A DNA stretch of 64,000 nucleotides from Bacillus sp. JCM 19041 (GCA_001310375.1 BAXC01000003.1:1-64000); one strand, 5' to 3'; numbered from the stretch's first letter, positions 19,059 through 29,914 are shown. The notes: generated by a model from the sequence alone, not told the origin. Made by a program: numbers and translations.

Positions 19059-19241
19059 AAGCGTTGGCCACATGAAGTGCGGTGGCAACTTCACCTCGCT
19101 TTTAAGCGTTCAGCCACTAGAAAATGACCTTGGTCAGTTCTGATTATACCGATTCGTTTCATGTTCGACAACCCATATTTGAACGTTTTGTTACAAAAAA
19201 TGCAATCCATTTCAATAATAGTTATATAAGAGCATGGATGA

Positions 19242-19270
19242 TTGACTTTACAAAGCAGACAGAGTAGCAT
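19242..19270 (+). promoter_or_regulatory. Possible yuzB promoter
   Basis: TTGACT at 19242-19247, a 17-base spacer and TAGCAT at 19265-19270, 20 bases before yuzB. The -10 is weak. Confidence 0.4.
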
Positions 19271-19289
19271 AACGATGAGGTGACCGCAG

Positions 19290-19526
19290 ATGAGACCGAT
19301 TATCGAATTTTGTTTAAGCAATTTGGCAAGCGGTTCACATGATGCGATGGAGGAGCTTGAAAAAGATCCAAACCTTGACATTATTGAGTACGGTTGTTTA
19401 AATCATTGCGGAACATGTGCACTTGACCATTTTGCATTAGTGAATGGAGACTATGTATCTGGCGAAACGGCCGAAGAATTAGTCACCAATATTTATCATC
19501 ACTTAGAAGAAAATCCAATGTTTTAA
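19290..19526 (+). CDS. yuzB: YuzB family protein (DUF1450)
   Basis: Protein of 78 aa with the DUF1450 pattern [16 protein letters not shown], then [20 protein letters not shown], with four Cys suited to metal or disulphide chemistry. Function unknown. GATGAGGTG precedes ATG. Position beside yutJ/yuzD matches the yut block. Intact. Confidence 0.88.
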   Translation: MRPIIEFCLSNLASGSHDAMEELEKDPNLDIIEYGCLNHCGTCALDHFALVNGDYVSGETAEELVTNIYHHLEENPMF

Positions 19527-19623
19527 TAGATTGCATAAGCAGAGCTTGATAAACAAAGGGACAGGGCCTGCGCAGGCATAGAGCTGGGCGGTCTTTTTGT
19601 CTACCTAAAAAGGAGCATTCCGG

Positions 19624-19862
19624 ATGGATTTTTTGCCATTTAGTCATACATGGCCTTATGAATTACAAGGCAAAGACATTTATGTTGAAGCGTGCCCATA
19701 CTGTGGCAAGGAGCATGTATTAACACATATGAAACAAAAAGAATTAAAGCTTGCGAAAGAACACTTTAAAGTGCGTTTAGTCATGCCCTGTTGCATGGTG
19801 TGATGACTATTTTAGAAGCTGATTCTGATTATTTTTGGGCAAATGAACCATTAAGGAAGTGA
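19624..19862 (+). CDS. Small Cys-rich, zinc-ribbon-like protein, frame broken once
   Basis: ATG 19624 follows AAAGGAG. The first 59 codons read [20 protein letters not shown], then [13 protein letters not shown] and ..[10 protein letters not shown] before a stop. Adding one C near 19795 changes this to [20 protein letters not shown] and a stop at 19862, five bases before dapF. The reconstructed 79 aa has CPYC and CC(H), a probable metal site. I do not recognise a named family. Placement suggests translation together with dapF. Confidence 0.65.
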
Positions 19863-19866
19863 AAAA

Positions 19867-20718
19867 GTGATTGAATTTACTAAAATGCATGGGTTAGGAA
19901 ATAGCTATATTTATATCAACCTTTTTAAAGAGACATTACCCGAAGAGCGAATGGCTGAAACGGCGATTCGTGTTGCCGATCCAAACCGAGGGATTGGTGG
20001 CGATGGCATGATTTTAATTGCTCCGTCGGATTCTTGTGCAGTGAAAATGCGTGTGTTTAATAGCGATGGTTCTGAAGCGAAAAATTGCGGTAATGGACTA
20101 CGCTGTGTTGCCAAATACAGTTATGAACAAGGGATAGTAGATCAGGAAACATTTACAATTGAAACGCTAGGCGGACCAGTTTCAGCTACAGTTTATCCAA
20201 ATGATTCAAATATCGTTGAAACGGTGTCAGTCAATATGGGCAAACCTCGTCTAGAACCTGCCGCGATTCCGATGACAGGAATTGCAGAAGATCGGGTGAT
20301 CAATAAGCCAATAAAAGCAGGTGATGGAACGGTTAATATTACCGCTATATCAATGGGGAATCCTCACGCGGTTATGTTTGTTGATGCTATTGATCACGCT
20401 CCAGTAACAGAGCTTGGTCCTCTAATTGAAAAGCATTCCGTTTTCCCAGAATGGGTGAACGCTGAATGGGTAGAAGTACTAAGTCAAACGGAACTAAACT
20501 TTCGAGTATGGGAAAGGGGTTCTGGCATCACGCAGGCATGTGGTACAGGTGCGTGTGCAGCGGCAGTAGCAAGTGTGTTAAATGGCTATTCAAATCGTGG
20601 AGAACCAGTTACTGTACACTTGCTTGGGGGCGATTTAGAAATTAACTGGCAGGAAAATGGAGATGTACTCATGAACGGGCCTGCTGAATATATATGCACG
20701 GGAAAAGTATACGTGTAA
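19867..20718 (+). CDS. dapF: Diaminopimelate epimerase
   Basis: Interconverts LL- and meso-diaminopimelate for peptidoglycan and lysine. Protein of 283 aa from GTG 19867, with TAAGGAAGTG upstream. Both catalytic cysteines are visible: NCGNGLRC near residue 73 and [12 protein letters not shown] near residue 223; KMHGLGN opens the protein. PLP-independent two-base mechanism per family knowledge. Intact frame. Confidence 0.96.
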   Translation: MIEFTKMHGLGNSYIYINLFKETLPEERMAETAIRVADPNRGIGGDGMILIAPSDSCAVKMRVFNSDGSEAKNCGNGLRCVAKYSYEQGIVDQETFTIETLGGPVSATVYPNDSNIVETVSVNMGKPRLEPAAIPMTGIAEDRVINKPIKAGDGTVNITAISMGNPHAVMFVDAIDHAPVTELGPLIEKHSVFPEWVNAEWVEVLSQTELNFRVWERGSGITQACGTGACAAAVASVLNGYSNRGEPVTVHLLGGDLEINWQENGDVLMNGPAEYICTGKVYV

Positions 20719-20751
20719 GTTCATTCTATTCAATCAATAACGTTTAAAATC

Positions 20752-20806
20752 AAAAAACTGCATCTTCAATTGTTAGGTTGTTTCCAACAATGAAGGTGCA
20801 GTTTTT
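20752..20806. terminator. Bidirectional terminator between dapF and mqnE
   Basis: A long imperfect hairpin (ACTGCATCTTCA pairing with TGAAGGTGCAGT) with A-run and T-run flanks, between convergent genes. Confidence 0.82.
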
Positions 20807-20809
20807 ACT

Positions 20810-21904
20810 TTAATATTCTTTAATATGATTGTAGAATGTGTCGCGTTCAACTGGATTCTTTCCAGCTCCTTTAATCATATGAATCAGCTCTTTGCGGGTA
20901 ATACCTGATGATGTAAGTGCACCAACGGAGTGTGAAATACGCTCTTCAATCAATGTGCCATGAATGTCGCTTGACCCAAATGTGAGTGCCATTTGCGTAA
21001 GTTGCACGCCGATATTAATCCAGTATGCTTTTATATGTGGAAAGTTATCGAGCATTAAGCGACTTATTGCAATTGTACGCATGTCATCATACGCAGATGT
21101 ACGACGGTTTAAGCCCGCTTTTATGTTTTTTGGTTGCATGGCAAGTGGAATAAATACCATAAATCCATTTGTACGATCTTGTAATTCGCGTACACGCTGC
21201 ATATGGATTAATCGTTCTTCTTTTGATTCAACAGAACCATAAAGCATCGTAGAGTGTGTACGTAGACCTAAATTATGTGCAGTCTCATGAGCCTCAAGCC
21301 ATTGGTCAGTAGAAGCTTTTTCTGGGCTCATAATTGCACGATAGCGCTCAGTTAATATTTCCGCTCCTCCACCTGTTAATGTAGATAGACCAGCGTCCAT
21401 TAACGTTTGAATGACTTCTTTCATAGAAATGCCTGCTAAGCGAGAGAAGAACTCAATTTCAGCACCAGTATATGCTTTTACAGTAACTTGAGGGTAATGT
21501 TTCTTTAATGTTCTTACAGTATTTACATAGTAATCAAAGCCAACTTCATTGTTATGTCCACCAACGATATGGAATTCACGAATATTGTCATTCCAACGAT
21601 CTGCTACATACTTAAGTAGAGCTTCTTCGTCCATCGTATACGCGCCTTCTTCTCCAGGCTTTCGTTTAAATCCACAAAAACCGCAGTTTGCTTCACATAC
21701 ATTTGTAGGGTTTATGTAGAGGTTCTCAATAAAATAGACATTTTGACCGTTTTTTCGCTCATTGACGAGGTTAGCCAGTTGTGCGACTCCTAATAAGTCT
21801 GGCGTTTCGTATAAAGCTAGCCCGTCTTCAATTGACAAGCGTTCTCCATTTAATACTTTTTCTTTTACTCCATGAAGCTTCGTGTCGGTAAGCAATACAC
21901 TCAT
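20810..21904 (-). CDS. mqnE: Aminodeoxyfutalosine synthase (radical SAM)
   Basis: Protein of 364 aa from ATG 21904, which has AAAGGAGG 9 bases upstream. Radical SAM motif NPTNVCEANCGFCGFKRKPG (C-x3-C-x2-C) near residue 62; FHIVGGHNNE, TLTGGGAEIL and THSTMLYGSVES are typical of MqnE. Family knowledge: joins a chorismate-derived enolpyruvate ether to SAM-derived adenosyl radical in the futalosine menaquinone pathway. CofH and MqnC are relatives; the overall pattern favours MqnE. No other mqn gene is in the window. Intact. Confidence 0.85.
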   Translation of the reverse strand: MSVLLTDTKLHGVKEKVLNGERLSIEDGLALYETPDLLGVAQLANLVNERKNGQNVYFIENLYINPTNVCEANCGFCGFKRKPGEEGAYTMDEEALLKYVADRWNDNIREFHIVGGHNNEVGFDYYVNTVRTLKKHYPQVTVKAYTGAEIEFFSRLAGISMKEVIQTLMDAGLSTLTGGGAEILTERYRAIMSPEKASTDQWLEAHETAHNLGLRTHSTMLYGSVESKEERLIHMQRVRELQDRTNGFMVFIPLAMQPKNIKAGLNRRTSAYDDMRTIAISRLMLDNFPHIKAYWINIGVQLTQMALTFGSSDIHGTLIEERISHSVGALTSSGITRKELIHMIKGAGKNPVERDTFYNHIKEY

Positions 21905-22118
21905 CTTCGAAATCCTCCTTTGGAACATCACAACTATTTCAAAATACTTCGTATTGTACGTACTTACAATCTATTATACTACTAGACATTTCAGAAGGAA
22001 AGGAATGATGCAGATTGAAGGGGACGAAACATTTTTATTGCAAGCTTGATCGATAAATTTTAAAATGTAAGTAATATACGATTAGATGGATCTTTATTAG
22101 TGAAGTGGGGTGGTAATA

Positions 22119-22298
22119 ATGAAGACAACATATGAGAAACTAGAACATGTCCGTGCGCTAATGCTTCAGGCTGTGAAACAATATGGATTGTCCCATCCCC
22201 TTGTTTTAAGGTATAGTGAAGAAATTGATCAAATACACAATGACATCCTAACGGTTCAGAATCATAAAAAGCTACCTCTGACAAAGCAGAGGACTTGA
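22119..22298 (+). CDS. Spo0E-like sporulation regulatory protein
   Basis: Short helical protein of 59 aa from ATG 22119 (RBS GTGGGGTGG). LVLRYSEEIDQIHN carries the Spo0E-family SxxxD signature, preceded by a first helix KTTYEKLEHVRALMLQAV. Family knowledge: Spo0E-type phosphatases dephosphorylate Spo0A-P and delay sporulation. Which of the several paralogs it corresponds to cannot be decided here. Confidence 0.75.
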   Translation: MKTTYEKLEHVRALMLQAVKQYGLSHPLVLRYSEEIDQIHNDILTVQNHKKLPLTKQRT

Positions 22299-22356
22299 GT
22301 ATAAAAGAAAAAGGTCTTATACTAACATAAGAAACTAAAGTGAGGGAGGCATATTT

Positions 22357-22709
22357 ATGATTACTCTTACAGATGCAGCAGCAGCTCAAATTAATGAAAT
22401 GAAGTCTGATGAAGGCGATAGTTCATTAATGCTACGTATTGGCGTAAAAGGCGGCGGTTGTTCAGGACTATCTTATGGAATGGGCTTTGATAATGAACGG
22501 AATGATGACGATACACATTTCAAAGTGAACGGAATTGACGTTTTAGTGGATCAAGAAAGCGAGCCTATTATAAAAGGCTTATCATTGACTATAAACAAAA
22601 TATGATGGGTGGAGGATTTACGATCGATAATCCTAACGCCATTGCAAACTGTGGTTGCGGCTCATCTTTCCGCACGGCTGTAAATGCAGGGACGCCAGAG
22701 AATTGTTAA
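22357..22709 (+). CDS. yutM: A-type Fe-S carrier protein (YutM, HesB/SufA family), frame broken once
   Basis: Reconstructed 117 aa. Cys ligands: [14 protein letters not shown] near residue 35 and NCGCGSSF near the C-terminus. As read it ends at 22605; one A added near 22577 changes [10 protein letters not shown] to [20 protein letters not shown], which reaches the second Cys pair and TAA 22707. Family knowledge: accepts Fe-S clusters and passes them to enzymes. Preceded by GTGAGGGAGG. Confidence 0.9.
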
Positions 22710-22711
22710 AG

Positions 22712-22749
22712 AAAAATCGTTGATGGACTATGTCCATCAAGATTTTTTT
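22712..22749. terminator. Terminator after yutM
   Basis: AAAAATC..TTGATGGAC pairs with GTCCATCAA..GATTTTTTT; it also lies at the 3' end of the convergent permease gene. Confidence 0.82.
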
Positions 22750-23412
22750 ATGATTCCAAATACCGATTATATCGTTTTTCCAAATACCGCTGGAGCCAGG
22801 AAAGCAATGAACAAGCCCCCCAATAGATAAGAGCTGCAACAACTAAAACAGTGAAATAATTAAATTCACGTCCGCCTATGATACGCGCCTGATACATCAG
22901 TTCCGGCAAGGCAATTGTTGAAGCAATCGATGTTGACTTAACAAGGCTTAAAAAAACATTACTCAACGGCGGTAAGGCAATCCGAGTTGCTTGTGGTAAT
23001 ACGACGTAGCGCATCGCTTGCCACTTATTAAGTCCAAGCGATGCTGCTGCTTCATGTTGACCTTTTGAAACAGCAGATAAGGCTGAGCGGTTTACTTCAG
23101 CAACATAGGCCGACGTATTAATACTAAACGCGAGTATGGCCGCGGAAATGGCGCTTAAACTAAGTCCAAGTTCCGGTAATGCCGCATAAAGCAAGAACAA
23201 AAGCACTAAGATCGGCACGCCACGGTTAAATGAGATAAATAGCATGCAGGCACTCGCCAGTAAATGCGGTCTGACATTCGACCAAGTGCTAAGAATAAAC
23301 CAGAGACGAGAGCAATGCCCATACTTACAAAAGCAACCAGCAATGTATATTGCAATCCCATTAAAATAAAGGGGAAGGACTCGATAGCAAGGGGCAGGTT
23401 AAATGAGCTCAT
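22748..23412 (-). CDS. Amino-acid ABC transporter permease, frame broken once
   Basis: Reconstructed 221 aa, HisM/GlnP type with about five membrane helices. The EAA loop SKGQHEAAASLGLNKWQAMRYVVLPQA is clear. As read, the N-terminal part (from ATG 23412) ends after ..YWRVPACYL; a shift near 23260 gives LASACMLFISFNRGVPILV. Paired with the binding protein at 23424, whose stop is 11 bases upstream. No ATPase is in the locus, as with B. subtilis yckA-yckB, so an ATPase must be borrowed (inference). Confidence 0.85.
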
Positions 23413-23423
23413 CGTTGACTCCC

Positions 23424-24244
23424 TTATTCGAATTCAACATCAGCAGGCAATTCTGTCACATCTTGTCCGTCAAAGAATTGTTCCGATAGTGCTGTTGCTG
23501 TACCATCGTCAAGCAATGTTTGCAGTGCATCATTAAGAGCTTCTTGTAAAAGCGGTTCCTCTTTTGCGATCATAAAACCTTGTTCAGTAGGATCATAAAA
23601 GAGTGTTGGATGAATTTGAACATCAATTTCAGGCATAGACTCAACTGTAATTGATTGTAAATAATAGTCGTTTAAGATAAGATCGCCTTGTCCATTTTCG
23701 ACTGATCGTAAATAAACGTCATTTGTAACATTGTCCAAATACTTAGGCTCAGCTCCGTATTCTTCTGCTTTTTGCATATACGTTGTTGTGTTTGCCCCTA
23801 ATGCAACCTTTCCTTCTAAATCTTCCATTGTTTCAATGCCAGACAAATCATCAGAACGCACAATGGCGCTTCCATATGAAAATTTATAGGGGATGGAGAA
23901 ATCAAAATTTTCTTCACGTTCCTCGGTTATCGATAAGCTATTTGCTGCGAGATGGACGCGACCACTATTTAGTGCTTGCGTCATTGTATCAACACCAATT
24001 TCTTCAAATTCAATCTCCACTCCGAGAATGTCTGCAACTTCTCGAACGAGTTCTACTTCATAACCCGTTAGACCGTCTTCTTCAGAATGGTAAGAAGTAG
24101 GGAAAAGTGTGCCCGCAGTTGCGACAGTCATTGTTCCAGATTCTTGAATCTGATCCCAAGCTGTGTTTTGTTTTCCTCGGTATCTCCACATGCAGTAAGA
24201 AGGGCAACTGCAATGATAGAGGGAATGAATAAGTGTTTGTTCAT
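23424..24244 (-). CDS. Amino-acid ABC transporter substrate-binding lipoprotein, frame broken once
   Basis: Reconstructed 273 aa from ATG 24244; signal peptide with lipobox LLTACG at residues 17-22. The mature part is a cluster-3 solute-binding protein: TVATAGTLFPTSY, GYEVELVREVADILGVEIEF and LGANTTTYMQKAEEYG. The frame breaks near 24175 just after the lipobox (DTEENKTQ becomes DTEEKQNTAWDQIQ with one A). Probably binds a polar or cystine-like amino acid; specificity cannot be read. Confidence 0.87.
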
Positions 24245-24401
24245 AGATGTATATGCCTCCTAAAAATCAATAAATACCATTTGTAAGTATGCCGCTAAAT
24301 GGCAAAACAATCAAGCGGTTGATCTCTTCCTTCCATATAAAATAAGCTTCTTAAAAACAGTTTTGTCGTAGTTGGTGCGACGAAGTTGTATTTTCCTTTT
24401 A

Positions 24402-24430
24402 TTGAAGGGTACTCTATTGGGTATTAAGAT
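24402..24430 (+). promoter_or_regulatory. Possible mtl operon promoter
   Basis: TTGAAG at 24402-24407, a 17-base spacer and TAAGAT at 24425-24430, about 45 bases before mtlA. Upstream, GTCGTAGTTGGTGCGAC (24365-24381) is a small inverted repeat that could be a regulator site. No clear catabolite-response element seen. Confidence 0.35.
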
Positions 24431-24474
24431 TGGCTTATACTTAAACATTAAGCATTTAAAAAGGAGGAAACAGG

Positions 24475-26162
24475 ATGGCGGGAAAAAAGAGCATCCGTTC
24501 TCGTGTACAGAAGTTTGGTAGTAATTTAAGCAGCATGATTATGCCAAACATCGGTGCATTTATAGCATTTGGTATTATTACGGCAATCAATGCGTTTGCC
24601 GCTATAGAAATATTAGATAATATGGTTCAACCAATGATTTATTATCTATTGCCTTTATTAATTGCTTACACGGGTGGTAAGTTGGTTCATGATATGCGCG
24701 GTGGTGTCGTTGGTGCGACAGCTGCAATGGGTGTTATTGCAGCCGTTCCAGATGCACCTATGTTTATTGGTGCAATGTTAATGGGACCATTAGGTGGATA
24801 TGTAATTAAGAAGTTTGACCAATTAATTGATGGGAAAATCAGACAAGGGTTTGAAATGCTTGTCAATAATTTCTCGGCAGGTATTTTAGGTGCTTTGCTT
24901 GCTGTAATGGGCTCACTTGTCGTAGCACCATTAGTAAATGGGCTTACGACTTTACTAGGTCGAGGAGCGGATGTTTTAATTTCTACAGGTCTTTTACCGT
25001 TAGTTAGTTTAATTATTGAACCGGCTAAAGTATTATTCTTAAACAATGCAATTAACCATGGTGTCCTTGTTCCTTTAGCGGCAACACAATACAATGAACT
25101 AGGAAAATCAATTTTTTATCTTTTAGAAGCAAATCCAGGTCCAGGTTTCGGTGTGCTCCTTGCTTTTATGATCTTTGGAAGAGGAGTTGCCAGAGGTTCA
25201 TCATACGGCGCTGGGATCATTCATTTCTTTGGCGGAATTCATGAGATTTACTTTCCGTACATTTTAATGAAACCACTTCTATTTATTTCAGTTATTTTTG
25301 GTGGTGCTACAGGTGTCTTCGTCTTTAATGCATTTGGAGTTGGTTTAGTTGCCCCAGCCTCACCAGGCAGTATTATACCAATCGTTGGCTTGGCTGGACC
25401 GGGCGATCATCTCGGCGTAATTCTAGGCGTGCTCGCAGCAACGGCTGTGTCGTTTGTCATCTCTGCACTTATCCTGAAAATGGATCGTAAAGATGAAGAC
25501 GATAATATTGAGGAAGCTCAAGCGAAAATGAAAGATATGAAAGGCAAGAAATCAGGTGTTGTACCTGAAGGAACAACTGGCAAAACCTATGCAGATGTTC
25601 AAACAATTATCTTGCTTGTGACGCAGGGATGGGATCAAGTGCGATGGGTGCTTCAATTATGAAAGACCGCGTGAAAAAAGCGGGTATCGATGATGTAGCG
25701 GTTTCAAACACATCCATTAGTAACATTCCTGACAATGCTGATCTCGTTATCACTCATAAGGATCTAACAGAACGCGCAAAGCAAAAGCTGCCGAATGCGA
25801 TTCATGTTTCGGTTGATAATTTTATGAATAGCCCACGTTACAACGAAATTATTGAGGGGCTAAAGCAAAATGAAATAGATGAGCCACAGTCAGGTCAGGC
25901 AGAAACAATCGATAAAATCATTTTTGCCTGTGACGCAGGAATGGGTTCAAGTGCAATGGGAGCCTCTTTATTAAAAGATAAGTTTAAAAAGGCAGGGATT
26001 ACGGGTATTCACGTATCGAATACCGCCATTAGCAATATTCCAGATGACGCTGATCTTGTTATTACTCACAAAGATCTAACGGATCGAGCAATACAAAAAC
26101 AGCCTGAAGCAGAACATATTTCGGTTGAGAACTTCTTGAATAGCCTCGATACGACGAGTTAA
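24475..26162 (+). CDS. mtlA: Mannitol PTS EIICB with two tandem IIB domains, frame broken once
   Basis: Reconstructed 562 aa; B. subtilis MtlA is about 480. The IIC domain (residues 1 to about 340, eight or so helices, with GGIHEIYFPYILMKP) imports mannitol. A IIB domain begins at IIFACDAGMGSSAMGASIMK, and a second, almost identical one follows about 104 residues later (IIFACDAGMGSSAMGASLLK). Both keep the phosphoryl Cys and ITHKDLT. The frame breaks near 25614 in the first IIB (IILLVTQG becomes IIFACDAG with one T). The two IIB DNA copies differ at many synonymous sites, so the duplication is old. AAGGAGG precedes ATG. Confidence 0.9.
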
Positions 26163-26251
26163 TTAATCGATTGAAGTAACAGGCAAGCATCCCTTAGGCA
26201 ATGGGGATGCTCTCTGTTTTGGTGGACTAACAACAGAAGGAGGCGGCTTGT

Positions 26252-28311
26252 GTGCATGTGACTGCGAGAGAACGTGTGCTGCTAATGGCATTGCTTGACC
26301 ATGACAGTGGACTGACATTGAAGGAACTTGCCCAAGCCGCATCTGTAAGCGTACGTACGATTCAGAGAGATTTACCGACACTTGAACGAACCGCATCAGG
26401 CTTTCAACTAACATTAAAAAAAGGGCATGTCCTTTCATTAGAAGGGCATAAGGAAGCAAAGGAAACGTTACGGTCGAATTGTCAGGAAAAAAGCATACTG
26501 ATCTAACGAGTGAAGAAAGAGTTAGTTTGTTGCTTGCTATTCTTTTAGATGCAAAAGAACCAGTGAAGTTATTTACGCTTGCTAAACAATTAAATGTGGC
26601 TTCGGCAACCGTCGCTTCCGATTTGACGAAAGCAGCGGAATGGCTTGAATTGTTTGGTATTGGGTTAATTCGCAAGCGAGGATACGGCGTTGAAGTGAAG
26701 GGTACCGAAACGAATATTCGCAGGGCGATGTCCAGTATTCTAGCGGAAAATTTGACGGAAGAGGCATTCTACCACGCAATTCAGCTTGAAGAAGTAAAAA
26801 ACGAGGTAGCTGACAGACTGTTGCACTTTGTTGATTTAGAAACAATTCGAATGGTGCAGATGACAGTTGCGCAAATTAAACAAGCACACTTTGACCAGAT
26901 GTCAGACCATTCGTATATGGCTTTAGTTGTTCATGTCACACTTGCGATAGAACGAATTCGACAAGGTGAACAAATTCGAATGGATGCCGATCAATTAAAA
27001 GTGTTAGAACAAGAACCATCTTTACCAATTGCAAAAAAATTAGCGGATGCATTGGAACAGAAATTTTTCATTTCTATTCCGAATGAAGAAGTTGGTTATC
27101 TTGTGATGCATTTGCGAGGAGCAACTGCAATTGAACCATTTGAACCGTCATTAAAAGAAGATCAAATTGATTTAACTGTTCGTGTGAAAAAACTTATTTC
27201 AGGGATGGAAAAAGAGCTGAATATAACCCTTACAGAACCATCGTTATTTCAAGGATTACTTGCCCATTTCACGCCTGCACTCTACCGGGTGAGCCATAAT
27301 ATGAAGATCCACAACCCTTTGCTATGGCGGATCCGCGCAGACTATGGAGAATTATTTGCCGCAACCAAGCGTCAAGCAGCTAAGGCTTTTTCTCCACTTA
27401 TTTTACCGGATGAAGAAATTGGTTTTTTGACACTTCATTTTGGTGCAGTAACCACGAGAAAAAAACAGGCGGGTCCTCTGTCCGCATTAGTTGTCTGCTC
27501 GAGTGGGATTGGATCAGCAAAAATGTTGTCAAGTCGTATTAAACAAGAGTTTCCAGAAATCGTTTCAATAACCAATGCTTCTTTGTTTGAGTTAGAAAAT
27601 TATAACCCGTTAGATTTTGATTTGTTTATTTCAACCGTAAAAGTGGAAAAAGAAAGAGAAGCACTCCATGTTAGCCCTGTATTAACAAAAGATGAGGTTG
27701 CGGTGATCCGCGCACGCATAGAGACAGGAATGCGGGATCAATTGCCAATGGCAACCGCCCCATCCTTGCGTAATATTAGTAAAGGGAAGCCAACATTCTC
27801 TGACATTGCCGCCATGGCAGTTTACACGGAAAAGTTGTTGCATTCCGTTGGGGAAATAGAGATTGATGAGCTTGATAAAGGGTTATATGATATGTGCATT
27901 TGGCTTGAGTCAAAGGAAGCGATTGTAGATGCGTCCCGAGTGTACGACGCATTAAGAGCAAGAGAACAACAAGGTGGGTTGGCTATACCGGGGACTGGGT
28001 TTGCATTATTCCATACACGGACAGACGATGTGAAAGAACCAGTTTTCTATGTACTAACACTAAAACAAAAAGTAACGGTTCCATCAATGGCGAGTGGTAA
28101 AGAAGCAGTGAATCGAGTGTTGTTGATGCTTGCGCCAAACACTCTCGATGAACATAAGCTTAGTTTAATGAGCTTTATTAGCATTTTACTCATCGGATCA
28201 GAGGATCAGACTCGGATATTTCAACGGGGGACAATAACAGAAATTGTTTCTTTGTTGGAACAAAAATGCAGGGAATTTTTACTAACATATATTAATGAAG
28301 GAGTGGACTAA
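26252..28311 (+). CDS. mtlR: MtlR, PTS-regulated activator of the mannitol operon, frame broken once
   Basis: Reconstructed 686 aa. Order: HTH domain (LTLKELAQAASVSVRTIQRD at residues 22-41) with a second HTH-like segment (KLFTLAKQLNVASATVASDL), PRD1 and PRD2 from about residue 180 to 400 (MALVVHVTLAIERI; GEEIGFLTLHFGAV-like), a IIB-like domain starting ALVVCSSGIGSAKMLSSRI, and a C-terminal IIA-like domain (FSDIAAMAVYTEKLL). Family knowledge: phosphorylation of these domains by HPr and MtlA/MtlF decides activity. GTG 26252 has AAGGAGG upstream. One base is missing near 26473. The mtlA-R-F-D order is that of Geobacillus. Confidence 0.9.
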
Positions 28312-28312
28312 C

Positions 28313-28743
28313 ATGAGCATTTTAACAGAAGGAAATATTAAGATAGGTGCAGCAATTAATTCAAAGGAAGAGGCGATTCGCCAAGCGGGAGAGATTTTGG
28401 CAGAACAAGGTTACATTAGCGAGAATTACATCGACAAAATGTTTGAACGTGAAACGTTAACATCAACATATATGGGCAATTTACTTGCTATCCCCATGGT
28501 ACAGAAGACGCGCGTGATGAAGTGAAAACTTCAGGCCTGTCCATTCAATTACTAGAAAAAGAAATTGATTGGGGTGGTAACCCAGTTCAGCTTGTCATTG
28601 GGATTGCAGGTAAAGGAGACGAGCATCTTGCAATCTTATCAAAGATTGCGATTGCTTGCTCTGAAGAAGAAAATGTTCGCACTCTTTTACAGGCAAAATC
28701 TCCAAGTGAAGTGCTTGACTTCTTCTCAGAGGTAGCTGAGTAA
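28313..28743 (+). CDS. mtlF: Mannitol PTS EIIA component, frame broken once
   Basis: Reconstructed 143 aa. Accepts phosphate from HPr and passes it to MtlA IIB. As read, the sequence is broken at the active site (LLAIPMVQ); adding one C near 28495 gives LLAIPHGTEDARDEV with the phosphorylated His. The end contains LLQAKSPSEVLDFFSEV. ATG 28313 follows AAGGAGTGG; the stop overlaps the mtlD start. Confidence 0.92.
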
Positions 28744-29869
28744 TGAAAGCAGTCCATTTTGGAGCAGGTAATATAGGAAGAGGATTCATTGGTGCATTAC
28801 TCGCCGATGCTGGATATGAAGTGATCTTTTCTGATGTAAATGATGCAGTAATTGATGCGTTAAATGAGCGAGGCTCGTACACAGTAACTACTGCAGCAGA
28901 GAAAAAAGAGACATTCACGATAGAGAACGTCCGTGGTATTAATAGCAAAGAAGATGAAGATGCGGTTATACAAGCTATTGCTTCTGCTGAAATCGTTACT
29001 ACAGCGGTAGGACCAACAGTGTTGCCATTTATCGCAAAAACAATTGCAAGAGGACTTGCTTTGCGTGAAGGTCATGCTCCAGTAAATGTCATTGCTTGTG
29101 AAAATGCAATTCGTGCAACTTCACAATTAAAAACAGAAATCCTTGGCCATTTATCAGAAGAGGAAGCTTCTTCGGTTCTTGCGTTTACTGGTTTCGCAGA
29201 TGCAGCGGTAGACCGCATTGTGCCAAACGTTCAGTCTGAAGATGTTCTAGCGGTAACAGTAGAGCCTTTTTTTGAATGGGTTGTTGAAAAACCTTCGTTA
29301 AAAGGTCAAAATGTAAAGCTAGGTGAAGCATTGCTTGTAGATGACCTTTCTCCTTATATTGAGCGCAAACTCTTTACAGTGAATACAGGTCATGCTGTTG
29401 CAGCATATGCTGGTTTTCAGGAGGGAAAGCGTACAATTCTTGAAGCATTACAAGATGATTATATTAAACACCGGCTACGTGGCACGCTCAATGAAACAAA
29501 AGCGGTCCTTGTTGATTTGTATGGTTTTGATGCAGAACAGCATGAGGCTTATATTGATAAAATCATCTCTAGGTTCGAGAATCCTTATTTAGAGGATTTA
29601 GTAGAACGGGTGGGACGTGGTCCAATCCGAAAGCTTGGTCAAAATGACCGACTTGTTAAACCAGCGAAATTGCTCGCTGAAAAAGGATTGCACCCAGAAT
29701 CACTTGTTGAAACGATATATGATGCCTTACATTTCTATGTGGCGGGTGATGTAGAGAGTGAAACACTTAAAGAGTTGGTCGCTGAAAAAGGACTGATTGA
29801 GCTTTCGCAGACGTATCTGGAATTGAACCAAACCATCCACTCGTAGACATGCTTAAAAAACGATTATAA
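28743..29869 (+). CDS. mtlD: Mannitol-1-phosphate 5-dehydrogenase, frame broken at C-terminus
   Basis: Oxidises mannitol-1-phosphate to fructose-6-phosphate with [23 protein letters not shown] at the start binds [19 protein letters not shown] is the substrate region. As read it ends at 29846; one base added near 29823 gives [15 protein letters not shown] and TAA 29867-29869, for 375 aa, the family length. Shares a base with the mtlF stop. Confidence 0.94.
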
Positions 29870-29910
29870 AAAAGTGCCTCTGTTCTTAGACTAAGAACAG
29901 AGGCACTTTT
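29868..29910. terminator. Bidirectional terminator after the mtl operon
   Basis: A stem of about 20 bp around a single central A, between mtlD and the convergent yumC. Confidence 0.85.
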
Positions 29911-29914
29911 ACTG

